DNA of 64,000 nt, taken from NCBI RefSeq assembly GCF_019754945.1, contig NZ_JAEUWU010000004.1, forward strand, positions 248,001-312,000, given 5' to 3'. This stretch comes from Corynebacterium pseudokroppenstedtii (GTDB lineage Bacteria; Actinomycetota; Actinomycetes; Mycobacteriales; Mycobacteriaceae). The position numbers and the translations under genes are program-made. Of this stretch, positions 46,802 through 55,888 are shown piece after piece (within the stretch, counting starts at the first letter, position 1; each line of letters opens with the position of its first letter). Below the pieces are notes generated by a model. That model was not told the origin of the DNA, did not search any database, and saw nothing but the letters and a program-made list of their open reading frames with translations.

Positions 46802-48085
46802 ATGACTGAATCCCCTACCGTAGCGGGCTCACGTGCCACCGATACGTCATTCGACGTCATTAATTCCGCGGGGAAAGCACGTGCCGGAGTAATCCATACT
46901 CCTCACGGCGATATTCCCACGCCAGCTTTTATTCCTGTGGCAACAAAAGCAACGGTAAAAATGCTCACTCCAGAGCAAATCAGAGCAACCGGTGCTCAAG
47001 CGATCCTCTCGAACGCTTACCACCTTTATCTTCAGCCGGGGCCTGATCTGGTCGATGAGGCCGGTGGCGTCGCCAAGTTTGAGAATTGGCATGGCCCGAC
47101 ATACACCGATTCTGGCGGATTTCAGGTGATGAGCTTGGGTGTCGGGTTTAAAAAGGTGTTAGCTATGGACACCAAGGATATTAAACCCGAGGATGTGAAA
47201 GCCCGTCATAAAGAGCGTTACGCTCATGTCGATGAGGATGGCGTTAATTTCCGCAGCGTTATTAATGGGTCCAAGCATCGCTTTACACCCGAAAAATCGA
47301 TGCAAATCCAACATGGGTTAGGCGCCGATATTATGTTCGCGTTTGATGAGCTGACGACGCTCATGGATTCGCGGGAATATCAAGAGGAGTCGGTGGAGCG
47401 AACCCGACGGTGGGCTCAGCGGTGTCTCGAGGAACATAACCGGCTGACGGAGGCCCGCGTCGGTAAGCCACTTCAGTCCTTGTGGGGTGTGGTTCAGGGC
47501 GCTCAATATGAAGATTTACGACGCCACGCTGCGCAATCATTGGTCGATATGTCGGACCAGTTCGAGGCCGAGGGCCGACGTGGTTTCGGCGGTTTCGGGA
47601 TCGGTGGTGCTCTGGAAAAAAGTGCGCTGGGAACTATCGTCGGATGGGCCACCGACGTTTTGCCAGAGAATAAACCGCGCCATTTATTAGGGATTAGCGA
47701 GCCTGATGATTTATTCACCGCAATAGAGGCAGGGGCAGATACTTTTGATTGTGTGTCCCCAACGCGGCTGGGTCGGCGCGGAGGCGTTTACACGTTAGAC
47801 GGCCGATTGAGTTTGAAGACGGCACGGTTTACCCGCGATTTTCGCCCTATCGATGATGAAATAGAAGGGTACGTTAGCCAGTATTCTCGCGCGTATATTC
47901 ACCATTTGCTCAAAGCTAAAGAGTTTTTAGCGGGCACTCTGTGCAGTATTCACAACATTCAATTCATTGTTTCGCTGGTGCATAATGCGCGGCAGGCTCT
48001 TATCGAAGGCCGTTTTTATGAATATCGCGATGAATTTCTCGGTCGGTATTATGCCAATGGTGGGCGCGCACCAGAGTGGAAATAG
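46802..48085 (+). CDS. tgt: tRNA-guanine transglycosylase, zinc-site variant
   Basis: A 427-residue TIM-barrel enzyme that exchanges G34 for a queuine precursor in GUN tRNAs. The catalytic Asp pair is present: YTDSGGFQVMSL (Asp103) and TFDCVSPTRLGRRG (Asp316). The zinc site expected as CxCxxC before the NYSRAYxHHL block reads PIDDEIEGYVSQYSRAYIHHL-type here (residues 349-359), with no cysteine; only the His384 of SIHN remains. The GGFGIGGALEKSALGTIVGW stretch is, as far as I recall, also found in other actinobacterial forms. The gene overlaps gluQ, supporting a queuosine role. Confidence 0.85.
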   Translation: MTESPTVAGSRATDTSFDVINSAGKARAGVIHTPHGDIPTPAFIPVATKATVKMLTPEQIRATGAQAILSNAYHLYLQPGPDLVDEAGGVAKFENWHGPTYTDSGGFQVMSLGVGFKKVLAMDTKDIKPEDVKARHKERYAHVDEDGVNFRSVINGSKHRFTPEKSMQIQHGLGADIMFAFDELTTLMDSREYQEESVERTRRWAQRCLEEHNRLTEARVGKPLQSLWGVVQGAQYEDLRRHAAQSLVDMSDQFEAEGRRGFGGFGIGGALEKSALGTIVGWATDVLPENKPRHLLGISEPDDLFTAIEAGADTFDCVSPTRLGRRGGVYTLDGRLSLKTARFTRDFRPIDDEIEGYVSQYSRAYIHHLLKAKEFLAGTLCSIHNIQFIVSLVHNARQALIEGRFYEYRDEFLGRYYANGGRAPEWK

Positions 48086-49269
48086 TGGAGAGCGGACATA
48101 GCGGATACACAGTGGGTATAGCACGGGAAAACACGCAAGCGCCGGGGGTCGGCTCAACACCCGAGGCGCACTCAACACCTGGAGCGGGGCGTTTCGCCCC
48201 CAGCCCGTCCGGGGATTTTCACCTCGGGAACCTGCGTACATACACCCTGGCCTGGCTTTTCGCACGCTCAACGGGTCGGCGCATGTTGTACCGCATCGAG
48301 GACATCGACCAGCAACGCTCCCACGACAGTGCCGCACTCGACCAGATGGAGGATCTCGCCTCCTTCGGCATGGATTGGGACGGCGAGCCCATCAAACAAT
48401 CTGATCGCTTTCCTCTTTACGACGATGCCCTCCACTGGCTAGCCGAACACGGTTGGGTTTACGAATGCTACTGCTCGCGGAAAGACATACGGGAAGCATC
48501 GCGCGCGCCACATGTGGCACCCGGAATGTACCCCGGGACCTGCAGAAACCTCACCGACGAACAACGCCACGAGCAGCGCGCCAAACTTGCTGAACAAGGG
48601 CGAAAACCTGCAATTCGTTTCAACGCCCACGCAGCGTACGAGGCCGTCGCGGATAATGACCCCACCGCGAACGGTAGCCACACCACCCCAGGGCTCTGGA
48701 CTATTCACGAAGATTTCGCCACGTCCGGGCAGCAATCCGAGTCCGCGCCACCTTCCGAGTCCACGCCTTCTAGCGTTCCAAACACCTATTCAGGCCCGGT
48801 CGATGACATTGTCCTTCATCGGGGGGACGGCAATTGGGCGTACAATCTCGCCGTCGTCGTCGATGACCTCACCATGGGCGTCGACCAGATCACGCGTGGC
48901 GATGATCTTCTCTCCTCCGCGCCCGCCCAAAACTTCCTGGCCACGGCTTTGCACCCGTGGGCTACTCACGCCTCCGCCACTACCTCCGCCACGCCGGCTG
49001 TTCATCCCACGCGCTGGAGGTACAACCACGTGCCTCTCGTCGTCACTAAGCAAGAAATGAAAGGCCATGAAAACACCAATCGCCAGCTCAAACGCTTAGC
49101 CAAACGCGACGGTGCGGTCACGGTACGTGAGCTTGGCCACGACACAGCATGGGCGTGGGTGGCGCAGTCCCTCGGCCACTCGGAGTATGCGTCGGCACCC
49201 GAACTTCTGCAGGTCATCGACCTCGAAGCGATGTCGCATGAGCCCGTCGTCTGGACGCCTCCGCAATAA
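48076..49269 (+). CDS. gluQ: Glutamyl-Q tRNA(Asp) synthetase
   Basis: A truncated glutamyl-tRNA synthetase-like protein without anticodon-binding domain. It attaches Glu to queuosine of tRNA-Asp. The HIGH-like motif is PSPSGDFHLGNLR, the zinc site is CYCSRKDI plus YPGTC, and RLAKRDGAVTVREL replaces KMSKS. At up to 397 residues it is longer than typical (about 300) because of a Ser/Pro-rich insertion near residues 215-235 and a Thr/Ala-rich one near 300. Several in-frame GTG codons (48076, 48085, 48112) make the exact start uncertain. It is coupled to tgt. Confidence 0.87.
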   Translation: MEIVESGHSGYTVGIARENTQAPGVGSTPEAHSTPGAGRFAPSPSGDFHLGNLRTYTLAWLFARSTGRRMLYRIEDIDQQRSHDSAALDQMEDLASFGMDWDGEPIKQSDRFPLYDDALHWLAEHGWVYECYCSRKDIREASRAPHVAPGMYPGTCRNLTDEQRHEQRAKLAEQGRKPAIRFNAHAAYEAVADNDPTANGSHTTPGLWTIHEDFATSGQQSESAPPSESTPSSVPNTYSGPVDDIVLHRGDGNWAYNLAVVVDDLTMGVDQITRGDDLLSSAPAQNFLATALHPWATHASATTSATPAVHPTRWRYNHVPLVVTKQEMKGHENTNRQLKRLAKRDGAVTVRELGHDTAWAWVAQSLGHSEYASAPELLQVIDLEAMSHEPVVWTPPQ

Positions 49270-49571
49270 GACAGCAGCAATAAGGCAGCAATAAGGTTCA
49301 CACCTACCTCGCCGTCGGTAAAGCCGGTATAGGCGGTATAGCCGGTAAAGAACGCGGCAACAGCGGGGGTAACCGTCGTGACTGTATGACCGTCGTTCAC
49401 GTGCATGATTTACCGCTCATCCTGTCGAATGAGCCAATGTCGGAGGTGAAAATGCGGAAGGAACCTCCAGCCATGCGTGGGTTATGTCCGGTTCATGAGT
49501 ACGGTTAGGTGTGATCCTTGGCTCCTACGCGGCATTAAGTGAGCCGAACCACATATCGACAAGGAACGACT
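49270..49571. other. Intergenic region upstream of gntK
   Basis: Shows near-repeats of CCGGTATA/GGTAAAG around 49315-49350 but no clear operator or gene. It ends in the AAGGAACG ribosome site of gntK. Confidence 0.3.
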
Positions 49572-50108
49572 ATGGACCTTTCAGCGCCTCTCCATATTGT
49601 CGTCATGGGGGTTAGTGGCAGTGGGAAAACGTCCGTTGCCCAGCATCTCCATGATTCGACCGGCTTCCCCTACGCGGAGGCCGATGATTTTCACCCGCAA
49701 TCAAATATCCAGAAGATGGAATCTGGAATCCCGCTTACCGACGACGACCGCTGGCCGTGGCTGCGTGCCCTCCGGGATTGGATGTCTGAGCACGGCGACG
49801 CCGGCGAGTCAACCGTCGTGACCTGCTCTGCCCTGAAACGCGCTTACCGTGACCTGCTGAGCGAGGCCCACGGCAATGTGCTCTTCGTGCACCTCGATGG
49901 CCCGATGGAACTCATTGCGAACAGGATGGAATTGCGGTCGGGCCACTTTATGCCCCGCTCGCTGTTGCCCTCGCAGTTCGACACGCTGGAAACGCTGGAG
50001 GGTGACGAAAACGGGATCACCCTCGACATTTCTCAAACTATTGAGGAACTGGATAAACAGGTGCTGGCCATTGCCCAGCGAAGTGCCGACGCCGGAGGTC
50101 ACGAGTGA
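49572..50108 (+). CDS. gntK: Gluconokinase
   Basis: A 178-residue P-loop kinase. It has GVSGSGKTSVAQHL (Walker A), ADDFHPQSNIQKM, and LDGPMELIANRMELRSGHFM typical of GntK. It phosphorylates gluconate to 6-phosphogluconate, feeding the pentose phosphate route. The start ATG 49572 follows AAGGAACG; the longer frame is not supported. It overlaps the permease gene by a TGATG junction, so the two are coupled. Confidence 0.93.
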   Translation: MDLSAPLHIVVMGVSGSGKTSVAQHLHDSTGFPYAEADDFHPQSNIQKMESGIPLTDDDRWPWLRALRDWMSEHGDAGESTVVTCSALKRAYRDLLSEAHGNVLFVHLDGPMELIANRMELRSGHFMPRSLLPSQFDTLETLEGDENGITLDISQTIEELDKQVLAIAQRSADAGGHE

Positions 50109-51487
50109 TGCTCACTCCGCTTGCAGCTGACTCCACCGTCACTGTGCATGCCTCCCATGGGCAGCTCATCATGGCAGCGTGCGTGAGCATCGCGCTCATT
50201 ATTGTGCTGATCACGTGGCTGAAACTGCACCCGTTCTTGTCGCTGCTGGTCGGCTCTGGGGCGCTGGCGCTCCTGGCGGGCATCACGCTGACCGATACGT
50301 TTACCGCTTTTTCATCGGGAATGGGGTCGACGGTCGGCGGCGTCGGGGTCCTGATCGCGCTCGGTGCGATTATTGGCGCGCTGCTGGTTGAGACCGGCGC
50401 GGCGGACGAAATTGTTGACACATTCCTCGAACACACCTCTGAGCACCGCCTCCCCTGGGTCATGGCGACGCTGGCGTTCCTGATTGGTATTCCGCTGTTC
50501 TTCGAGGTCGGCCTGGTTCTGCTCATCCCCGTGGTGATGCTTGTGGCGCGGCGTGTTCACGCCGCGGTGGTGCTATTGGGCATCCCCGCCCTTGCCGGGT
50601 TATCGGCTTTGCACGGTTTGATCCCACCACACCCTGGCCCCCTTATCGCCATCGATTCGCTGTCCGCTAACCTCGGACTGACTTTAGGCCTCGGGCTGAT
50701 CGTCGCCATCCCGACGGTCATTATCTCTGGCCCCATTTCCGCGCGGTTCATGGCGAAGTGGGTTCCTGTGCCGGCGCCGGACACGTTCGACACGGATAAA
50801 AACATTCCGCGCGAGTCCCGCCCCTCGTTTGGCGTCGGTATCTCCGTTATTCTGCTTCCCGTTGTGTTGATGCTGGCAAGGACTGTCGAGGAAACCATCG
50901 GCATCGACAAAGGAAGCGCTTTTGGCAATGCCCTCGACTTTGTCGGCGAGCCGCTGGTTGCTCTGCTCATTACGACGTTTTACGCGATGATCATGCTGGG
51001 GCTGCGCACCGGACATTCGTTGAAGGAAACATCCGACGTCGCCGGCGGTTCCTTTGGTCCTATCGCGGGGATTCTTTTGATCGTGGGGGCCGGTGGCGGT
51101 TTCAAAGAAACGCTGGTGGAGACGGGTGTGGCGACGGTTATTGGGGATTGGATCCACGGTGTGGGGCTGTCCCCCATCCTGGCCGGGTGGCTCGTTGCCG
51201 TGGCGATTCGGTTAGCTACCGGTTCCGCGACAGTGTCGACGATTACTACCGCCGGGATCATGGCCCCCGCGGCCGCCAACCTGACCGACACGCACACGGC
51301 CCTGCTCGTGCTAGCGATTGGCGTCGGCTCGGTGTTCCTCTCACACGTCAACGACGCCGGGTTCTGGCTGGTCAAAGAGTACTTCGGGATGACTGTGGGG
51401 CAGACATTCAAAACCTGGTCCCTTATGGAGACGATTCTGTCCGTGACGGGGCTGGTTTCGATTATGCTGCTCAGCCTCGTTATTTGA
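50108..51487 (+). CDS. gntP: Gluconate permease GntP
   Basis: A 459-residue integral membrane symporter of the GntP family with about 12-14 TM segments. Family marks are LIPPHPGPLIAIDSLSANLG, LIVGAGGGFKETLVETGV and RLATGSATVSTITTAGIMAP. It takes up gluconate with protons. The start is set by the TGATG overlap with gntK; the GTG at 50105 is an alternative. Together the pair forms a complete gluconate uptake and activation operon. Confidence 0.92.
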   Translation: MLTPLAADSTVTVHASHGQLIMAACVSIALIIVLITWLKLHPFLSLLVGSGALALLAGITLTDTFTAFSSGMGSTVGGVGVLIALGAIIGALLVETGAADEIVDTFLEHTSEHRLPWVMATLAFLIGIPLFFEVGLVLLIPVVMLVARRVHAAVVLLGIPALAGLSALHGLIPPHPGPLIAIDSLSANLGLTLGLGLIVAIPTVIISGPISARFMAKWVPVPAPDTFDTDKNIPRESRPSFGVGISVILLPVVLMLARTVEETIGIDKGSAFGNALDFVGEPLVALLITTFYAMIMLGLRTGHSLKETSDVAGGSFGPIAGILLIVGAGGGFKETLVETGVATVIGDWIHGVGLSPILAGWLVAVAIRLATGSATVSTITTAGIMAPAAANLTDTHTALLVLAIGVGSVFLSHVNDAGFWLVKEYFGMTVGQTFKTWSLMETILSVTGLVSIMLLSLVI

Positions 51488-51561
51488 CGTTATGTGGCCT
51501 CGGCGATTTTGCGTTTTCGCCGGGGTTATTTTCTCCCCGGCGTTTTCCCGTCTCATCGGTG

Positions 51562-53510
51562 TTATTCCTTCTCCTCATCGGTGCGCGCACCCCGATGATC
51601 GACGTACCAGTCCGTCAAGGACGGATCATCACTACGGAACTCGGCACCCGCGCCCTGCTCCGACGGAACACGCGAGGTACCGAACACGAAATCATCCCCA
51701 TACATGTCAATGCCGCGATGCACGCCACGGGAAATGGCTTCGCGGGCATAAGTGCGTCGAATCATGTACGGATCCTGACGTAGGTCCTTCGCCCACGCAA
51801 TCATGATCCCGATGACAATGAACACGAACGGGAACGCACTGGTCACCATGATTGATTGCAGCCCCGACAACGCATCTTGGCCACCGGCCAGCAACAAGAA
51901 AATCGCGATGAGCCCAAGGGTAACGCCCCACATGATCGTGATCGGAGTGGACGGCAAGGCTCGCCCCGACTGAGACATCGACCCCACCACGTTGGTGGCG
52001 GAATCAGCAGCCGTCGTAAAGAAGATCACCACTGCAATAAGAACAACGGTCGATGTTATGGGCGTCAAAGGAAGATTATCCAGCAGATCAAACATCACGT
52101 TTTCGCCGGAGCCTTTAACCTCAAGACCAGGGTCTTTCATATTCATCCACATGGCGGTGCCACCGTAAATCGTGTACCACACGGTGGAAATGAGAGCGGG
52201 AACAAAGATCACCACAGTGGTGAATTGGCGCAGTGTGCGCCCTTTCGAGATCTTCGCAATAAACATTCCGACGAATGGCGACCATGACACCCACCATGCC
52301 CAATACATCGTGGTCCACGACGTCAAGAATTCCTTCTCAGCATCGCCTTGGCTCGGTGAGATGGACATCATCGCCATGAAGTTTTGGAACAGCGCGTAAA
52401 TAGACGTCGGGAACAGATCTAGAATGAACAAGGTGGGGCCGGTGATTAATGCGAAAGCAGCCAATGCCACCACAATGATCATGTTTGCGTTCGATAGCAT
52501 CCGAATTCCGCGTTTAATTCCGCTTACTGCAGAGAAAATAAACACCACAGTAAGAAGAACCATCGCTCCGACTAGGAAAGCATTTCCGTGAATCTCTTTC
52601 CCAGTTAATAGAGACGTTCCTGTGCGGATTTGTAGGGCACCGATGCCGAGAGAAATCGCCGTTCCAAAAAGAGTGACAAGAACGGCAAAAATATCAATAA
52701 TTCCGCCCAGAATTTTGTGCGTTCCGTCGGGGAAAACAGGCTCAAAAATGGAGGAAATGAGTGGGAGGCGACCGCGTCGGTACGACGAGTACGCAATAGC
52801 GCCACCGACGAAAGCATAAATCGCCCACGCCAAACTGGCCTGGTGCAGGATCGTCGTGGACATCGACGGCAACACCGCAGCCATCGTGCCAGCCTTCGCG
52901 TCGGTGGCCGGGGTCGGATCGAGCAGGTGCGTCAGGGGTTCCAATGGCCCATAAAACACCAAGCCGATGCCGAGGCCCGCAGCAAATAACATGGCGATCC
53001 ATGACCCGGTGGAATAATCCGGGCGGGAATCGTCGGCACCTAATTTGATATTCCCGGTGGGGCCATATCCTGGATCAGCATGAAAAGGAGGACCGCAATC
53101 ATGAGGCCACCCAACAGCCATGTGAAGTGAGTGGTGATCCATTCTTGCATGTCAGCGCCGACGACGCTGATGCTCTCCGGCGCGACAGCTGCCCATACCA
53201 CCACCGCCACGGCCACGGCCACGGCCACGGTGAGCGCAACAACGAACACGGTTTTATTGGTGGGGAATTTCCTGTCCGTGTCTTCGACGCTGAGGCCGGG
53301 GATGAGTCCTGGGTGCAGCCGCGGTTCTGGGTTGACGGCTCGTTTTAGCGCCTGACCGACCTGTTGTGGGGTGCCACGGCGCGGATGCGGTGATCCTGCG
53401 GAGTGCTGGTGGGGTGAGGAACCGGTCTGATCCGGCGGGAAGCTATGAGATGAGGCTGGCACCGTGTGAGCCCTTCGTAGTTCGACGGAGGAGTAGCCCT
53501 CCCTTGCCAC
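51562..53510 (-). pseudogene. BCCT-family transporter interrupted by one frameshift
   Basis: Two adjacent frames on the minus strand together make one BCCT (betaine/choline/carnitine-type) transporter. The upstream part (to 53040) carries the soluble N-terminus and TM1-2 (WLLGGLMIAVLLFMLIQ). The downstream part (from about 53071) continues GYGPTGNIKLGADDSRPDYS, with AAGLGIGLVFYGPLEPLTH and TTMYWAWWVSWSPFVGMFIA. The switch falls at 53069-53071 in a short run of C on the plus strand; restoring one base rejoins the frames exactly. It is either a real inactivation or a sequencing error. The substrate is likely betaine or a related osmolyte. Confidence 0.85.
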
Positions 53511-53556
53511 CTATTAACGGTATAGCTATTGGCGTCTTAAGTCAGTTTTCTATGCG

Positions 53557-53592
53557 ATATGTATAGCGACTTTCTCGCCAATATGTATAGCG
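53557..53592. promoter_or_regulatory. Direct repeats in the BCCT/PTS divergent promoter region
   Basis: ATATGTATAGCG occurs at 53557-53568 and 53581-53592, 24 bp apart (about two helical turns), with a related TATAGC at 53521. Placed between the divergent transporter genes, they may be operator half-sites or overlapping -10 elements. Confidence 0.35.
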
Positions 53593-53653
53593 CTCGAATC
53601 GAGTACGCATATTGGTCGAGCCGGCCGGAGTTTCTCAAACTAGAGTCGTTCTC

Positions 53654-55858
53654 ATGAGTACAGATGGAAATAGTGATCCGTCATTAGGGGGAACGGCCGC
53701 TGTTGACGGGGCGAGCACTGTTAACGAGACAAAGGCCATTGACGGGGAGAACCCCACGGTCGCGGGGTCAACGATCCTGGCGATTACTGCATGCCCGACG
53801 GGTATCGCGCACACGTATATGGCCGCGGAGAAACTCGAGGCTGCCGCCAAGGAGAGCGGTGCGACGATCAAGGTGGAAACTCACGGCTCGATCGGCGTCG
53901 ATAATGCTTTTTCTCATGCGGATATTGCCGGGGCGGATGCCGTGGTTATTGCGGCGGACATTCCAATCGACAAAGAGCGATTTGTTAATAAACGGCTGGT
54001 GATAACCGGCGTTGATGCCGCAATCAGCAATCCTGATGATCTTCTTCGGCGCGCGCTGGTCGCTCCGCGGTGGGGGCAGTCGCATCGGAACGGAAAACCG
54101 GATCACGACGGTGACCGTGAAGCTTTCGGGAGCAGCCTCTCCCCCAACACAGATGGAGCGTCGATGAACGGATCGACGAACGACGGATCATCATTAAACC
54201 CGGCGACAGTGATCTATCGAGCCTTGATGGCTGGAGTATCACGCATGATCCCCTTCGTGGTGACGGGCGGGTTGCTCATCGCGGTGGCGTTGTCCTTAGG
54301 TGGCCACCCGACATCGGAAGGAATGCAAATACCAAAGGATAGCTTTTGGTACGACATTAATCAGCTGGGCACACTAGCGTTCAGCCTGATGGTGCCGGTG
54401 TTATCGGCCTATATCGCGGAGGGCATTGCGGACCGGTCCGCGTTGGCGCCCGGTTTTATTACCGGCATGGTCGCTGTAACCGGTTCGCTGTATGGTTCTG
54501 AGGCAGGCACTGGATTTATTGGTGGCATTGTCACGGGTATTTTGTCCGGTTACGTAGCATTGGCTATTCGAAAGATTCCCGTTAATAAATATGTGGCCCC
54601 TATTTGGCCGATTATTGTCATTCCGATTGTGACCACGCTCATTGTCGGTCTGCTTGTTATTTATGTCGTCGGCGCACCGATTGCATCGCTTTTTGACGCT
54701 CTGACGCACTGGCTGGCCAGCATGAATGGGACGTCGTCTGTGGTGCTGGGTGCTGTCTTGGGCGCAATGATCGCTTTTGACATGGGTGGCCCGTTTAATA
54801 AAACGGCGTTTCTTTTCGGCGGTGGCTTAATTGCTGCCGGCAATGCTGCACCTATGGGGATGAACGCGGCGGCTATTGCGGTCCCGCCGCTGGCGATGGG
54901 CGTTATTACTTTTATTCGCCGTCAATGGTTTACTAAACCTGAAAAAGATGCTGGCATAGCTGCCCTAATCATGGGATGTTTTGGTATTACCGAGGGCGCT
55001 ATTCCTTTTGCAGCGGCTCGCCCGTTTCAGGTTATTCCGGCCAATGTTATTGGTGGAGCCGTGGCCGGTGCGCTCGCCGGTTTATGGGGTGTGAAAGATA
55101 ACGTCATGCACGGCGGGCCGATTGTTGCCGTGCTGGGTGCTATCGACGGCGTTGCGTGGTTCTTCCTCGCCGTGCTTGCTGGTATCGCAACGACGGTCGC
55201 TGTCATGATGGGGCTGACGCGAATAAGTATGTCCCGGAGTAAGAATTCGCCGACGTCCACGTCTAACGCGAGTGATGCTGGTGCTGCTCCTGATCCTTCT
55301 AATGATGCTTCTAACCCGCGGGACACTGGCGCTGTTAGCACCTCTGAACCTGCCGGGACTGTTTCCGGCACCAAGCGCGCTGAGGAGCCAGATGCTCCTC
55401 ACATTATCGACGAAACACTCGTTGTCCTGGACGATAATGCTCCTTCTGGAAACCGCGAAGACGTTATTCGTGGTTTGGTAGACCACGCTGTGTCGGCCGG
55501 CCGAATTACCGATGGTGAAGCAGTAATCCAGGCAGCGCTGGCTCGCGAAGAGCAATCAACGACGGCCGTGGGAAATGAAGTTGCGATTCCTCATGCGCGG
55601 GTAGCTGGCGTCACAACGCCGACGGTGTTGTTCGCCCGGATTCCGGGGGACGGCGTCGACTGGAACAGCCCGGATAACACGACCGTGCGTTTTGTGTTCC
55701 TCATTGCGGTTCCTGAAGGAGCGAATAAGAAACACATGAAGATTCTCGCCCAGCTGGCCCGTGCCCTGATGAGAGACAATTTCTGCACTCGCCTCCGGGA
55801 AGCGGCAACGCGCACTGAGATTGTCGACGCTGTCCGGGAGGCCGTGGGAAACTTATAA
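53654..55858 (+). CDS. Fructose-family PTS permease, EIIB-EIIC-EIIA fusion
   Basis: A 734-residue protein. Residues 35-130: EIIB with phospho-Cys in ITACPTGIAHTYMAA. About 180-520: EIIC with some eight to ten TM segments. About 585-734: EIIA with phospho-His in VAIPHARVAG. The loop between C and A is Ser/Asp/Ala-rich. The order B-C-A is complete, so PEP phosphate passes from EI/HPr (not in the window). It is not flanked by fruK or a DeoR regulator, unlike the fru operon, so the sugar could be fructose or another hexose or hexitol. I chose the start ATG 53654. Confidence 0.87.
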   Translation: MSTDGNSDPSLGGTAAVDGASTVNETKAIDGENPTVAGSTILAITACPTGIAHTYMAAEKLEAAAKESGATIKVETHGSIGVDNAFSHADIAGADAVVIAADIPIDKERFVNKRLVITGVDAAISNPDDLLRRALVAPRWGQSHRNGKPDHDGDREAFGSSLSPNTDGASMNGSTNDGSSLNPATVIYRALMAGVSRMIPFVVTGGLLIAVALSLGGHPTSEGMQIPKDSFWYDINQLGTLAFSLMVPVLSAYIAEGIADRSALAPGFITGMVAVTGSLYGSEAGTGFIGGIVTGILSGYVALAIRKIPVNKYVAPIWPIIVIPIVTTLIVGLLVIYVVGAPIASLFDALTHWLASMNGTSSVVLGAVLGAMIAFDMGGPFNKTAFLFGGGLIAAGNAAPMGMNAAAIAVPPLAMGVITFIRRQWFTKPEKDAGIAALIMGCFGITEGAIPFAAARPFQVIPANVIGGAVAGALAGLWGVKDNVMHGGPIVAVLGAIDGVAWFFLAVLAGIATTVAVMMGLTRISMSRSKNSPTSTSNASDAGAAPDPSNDASNPRDTGAVSTSEPAGTVSGTKRAEEPDAPHIIDETLVVLDDNAPSGNREDVIRGLVDHAVSAGRITDGEAVIQAALAREEQSTTAVGNEVAIPHARVAGVTTPTVLFARIPGDGVDWNSPDNTTVRFVFLIAVPEGANKKHMKILAQLARALMRDNFCTRLREAATRTEIVDAVREAVGNL

Positions 55859-55888
55859 ACACCGATAAGTAATAGGAAGGATCCGACT

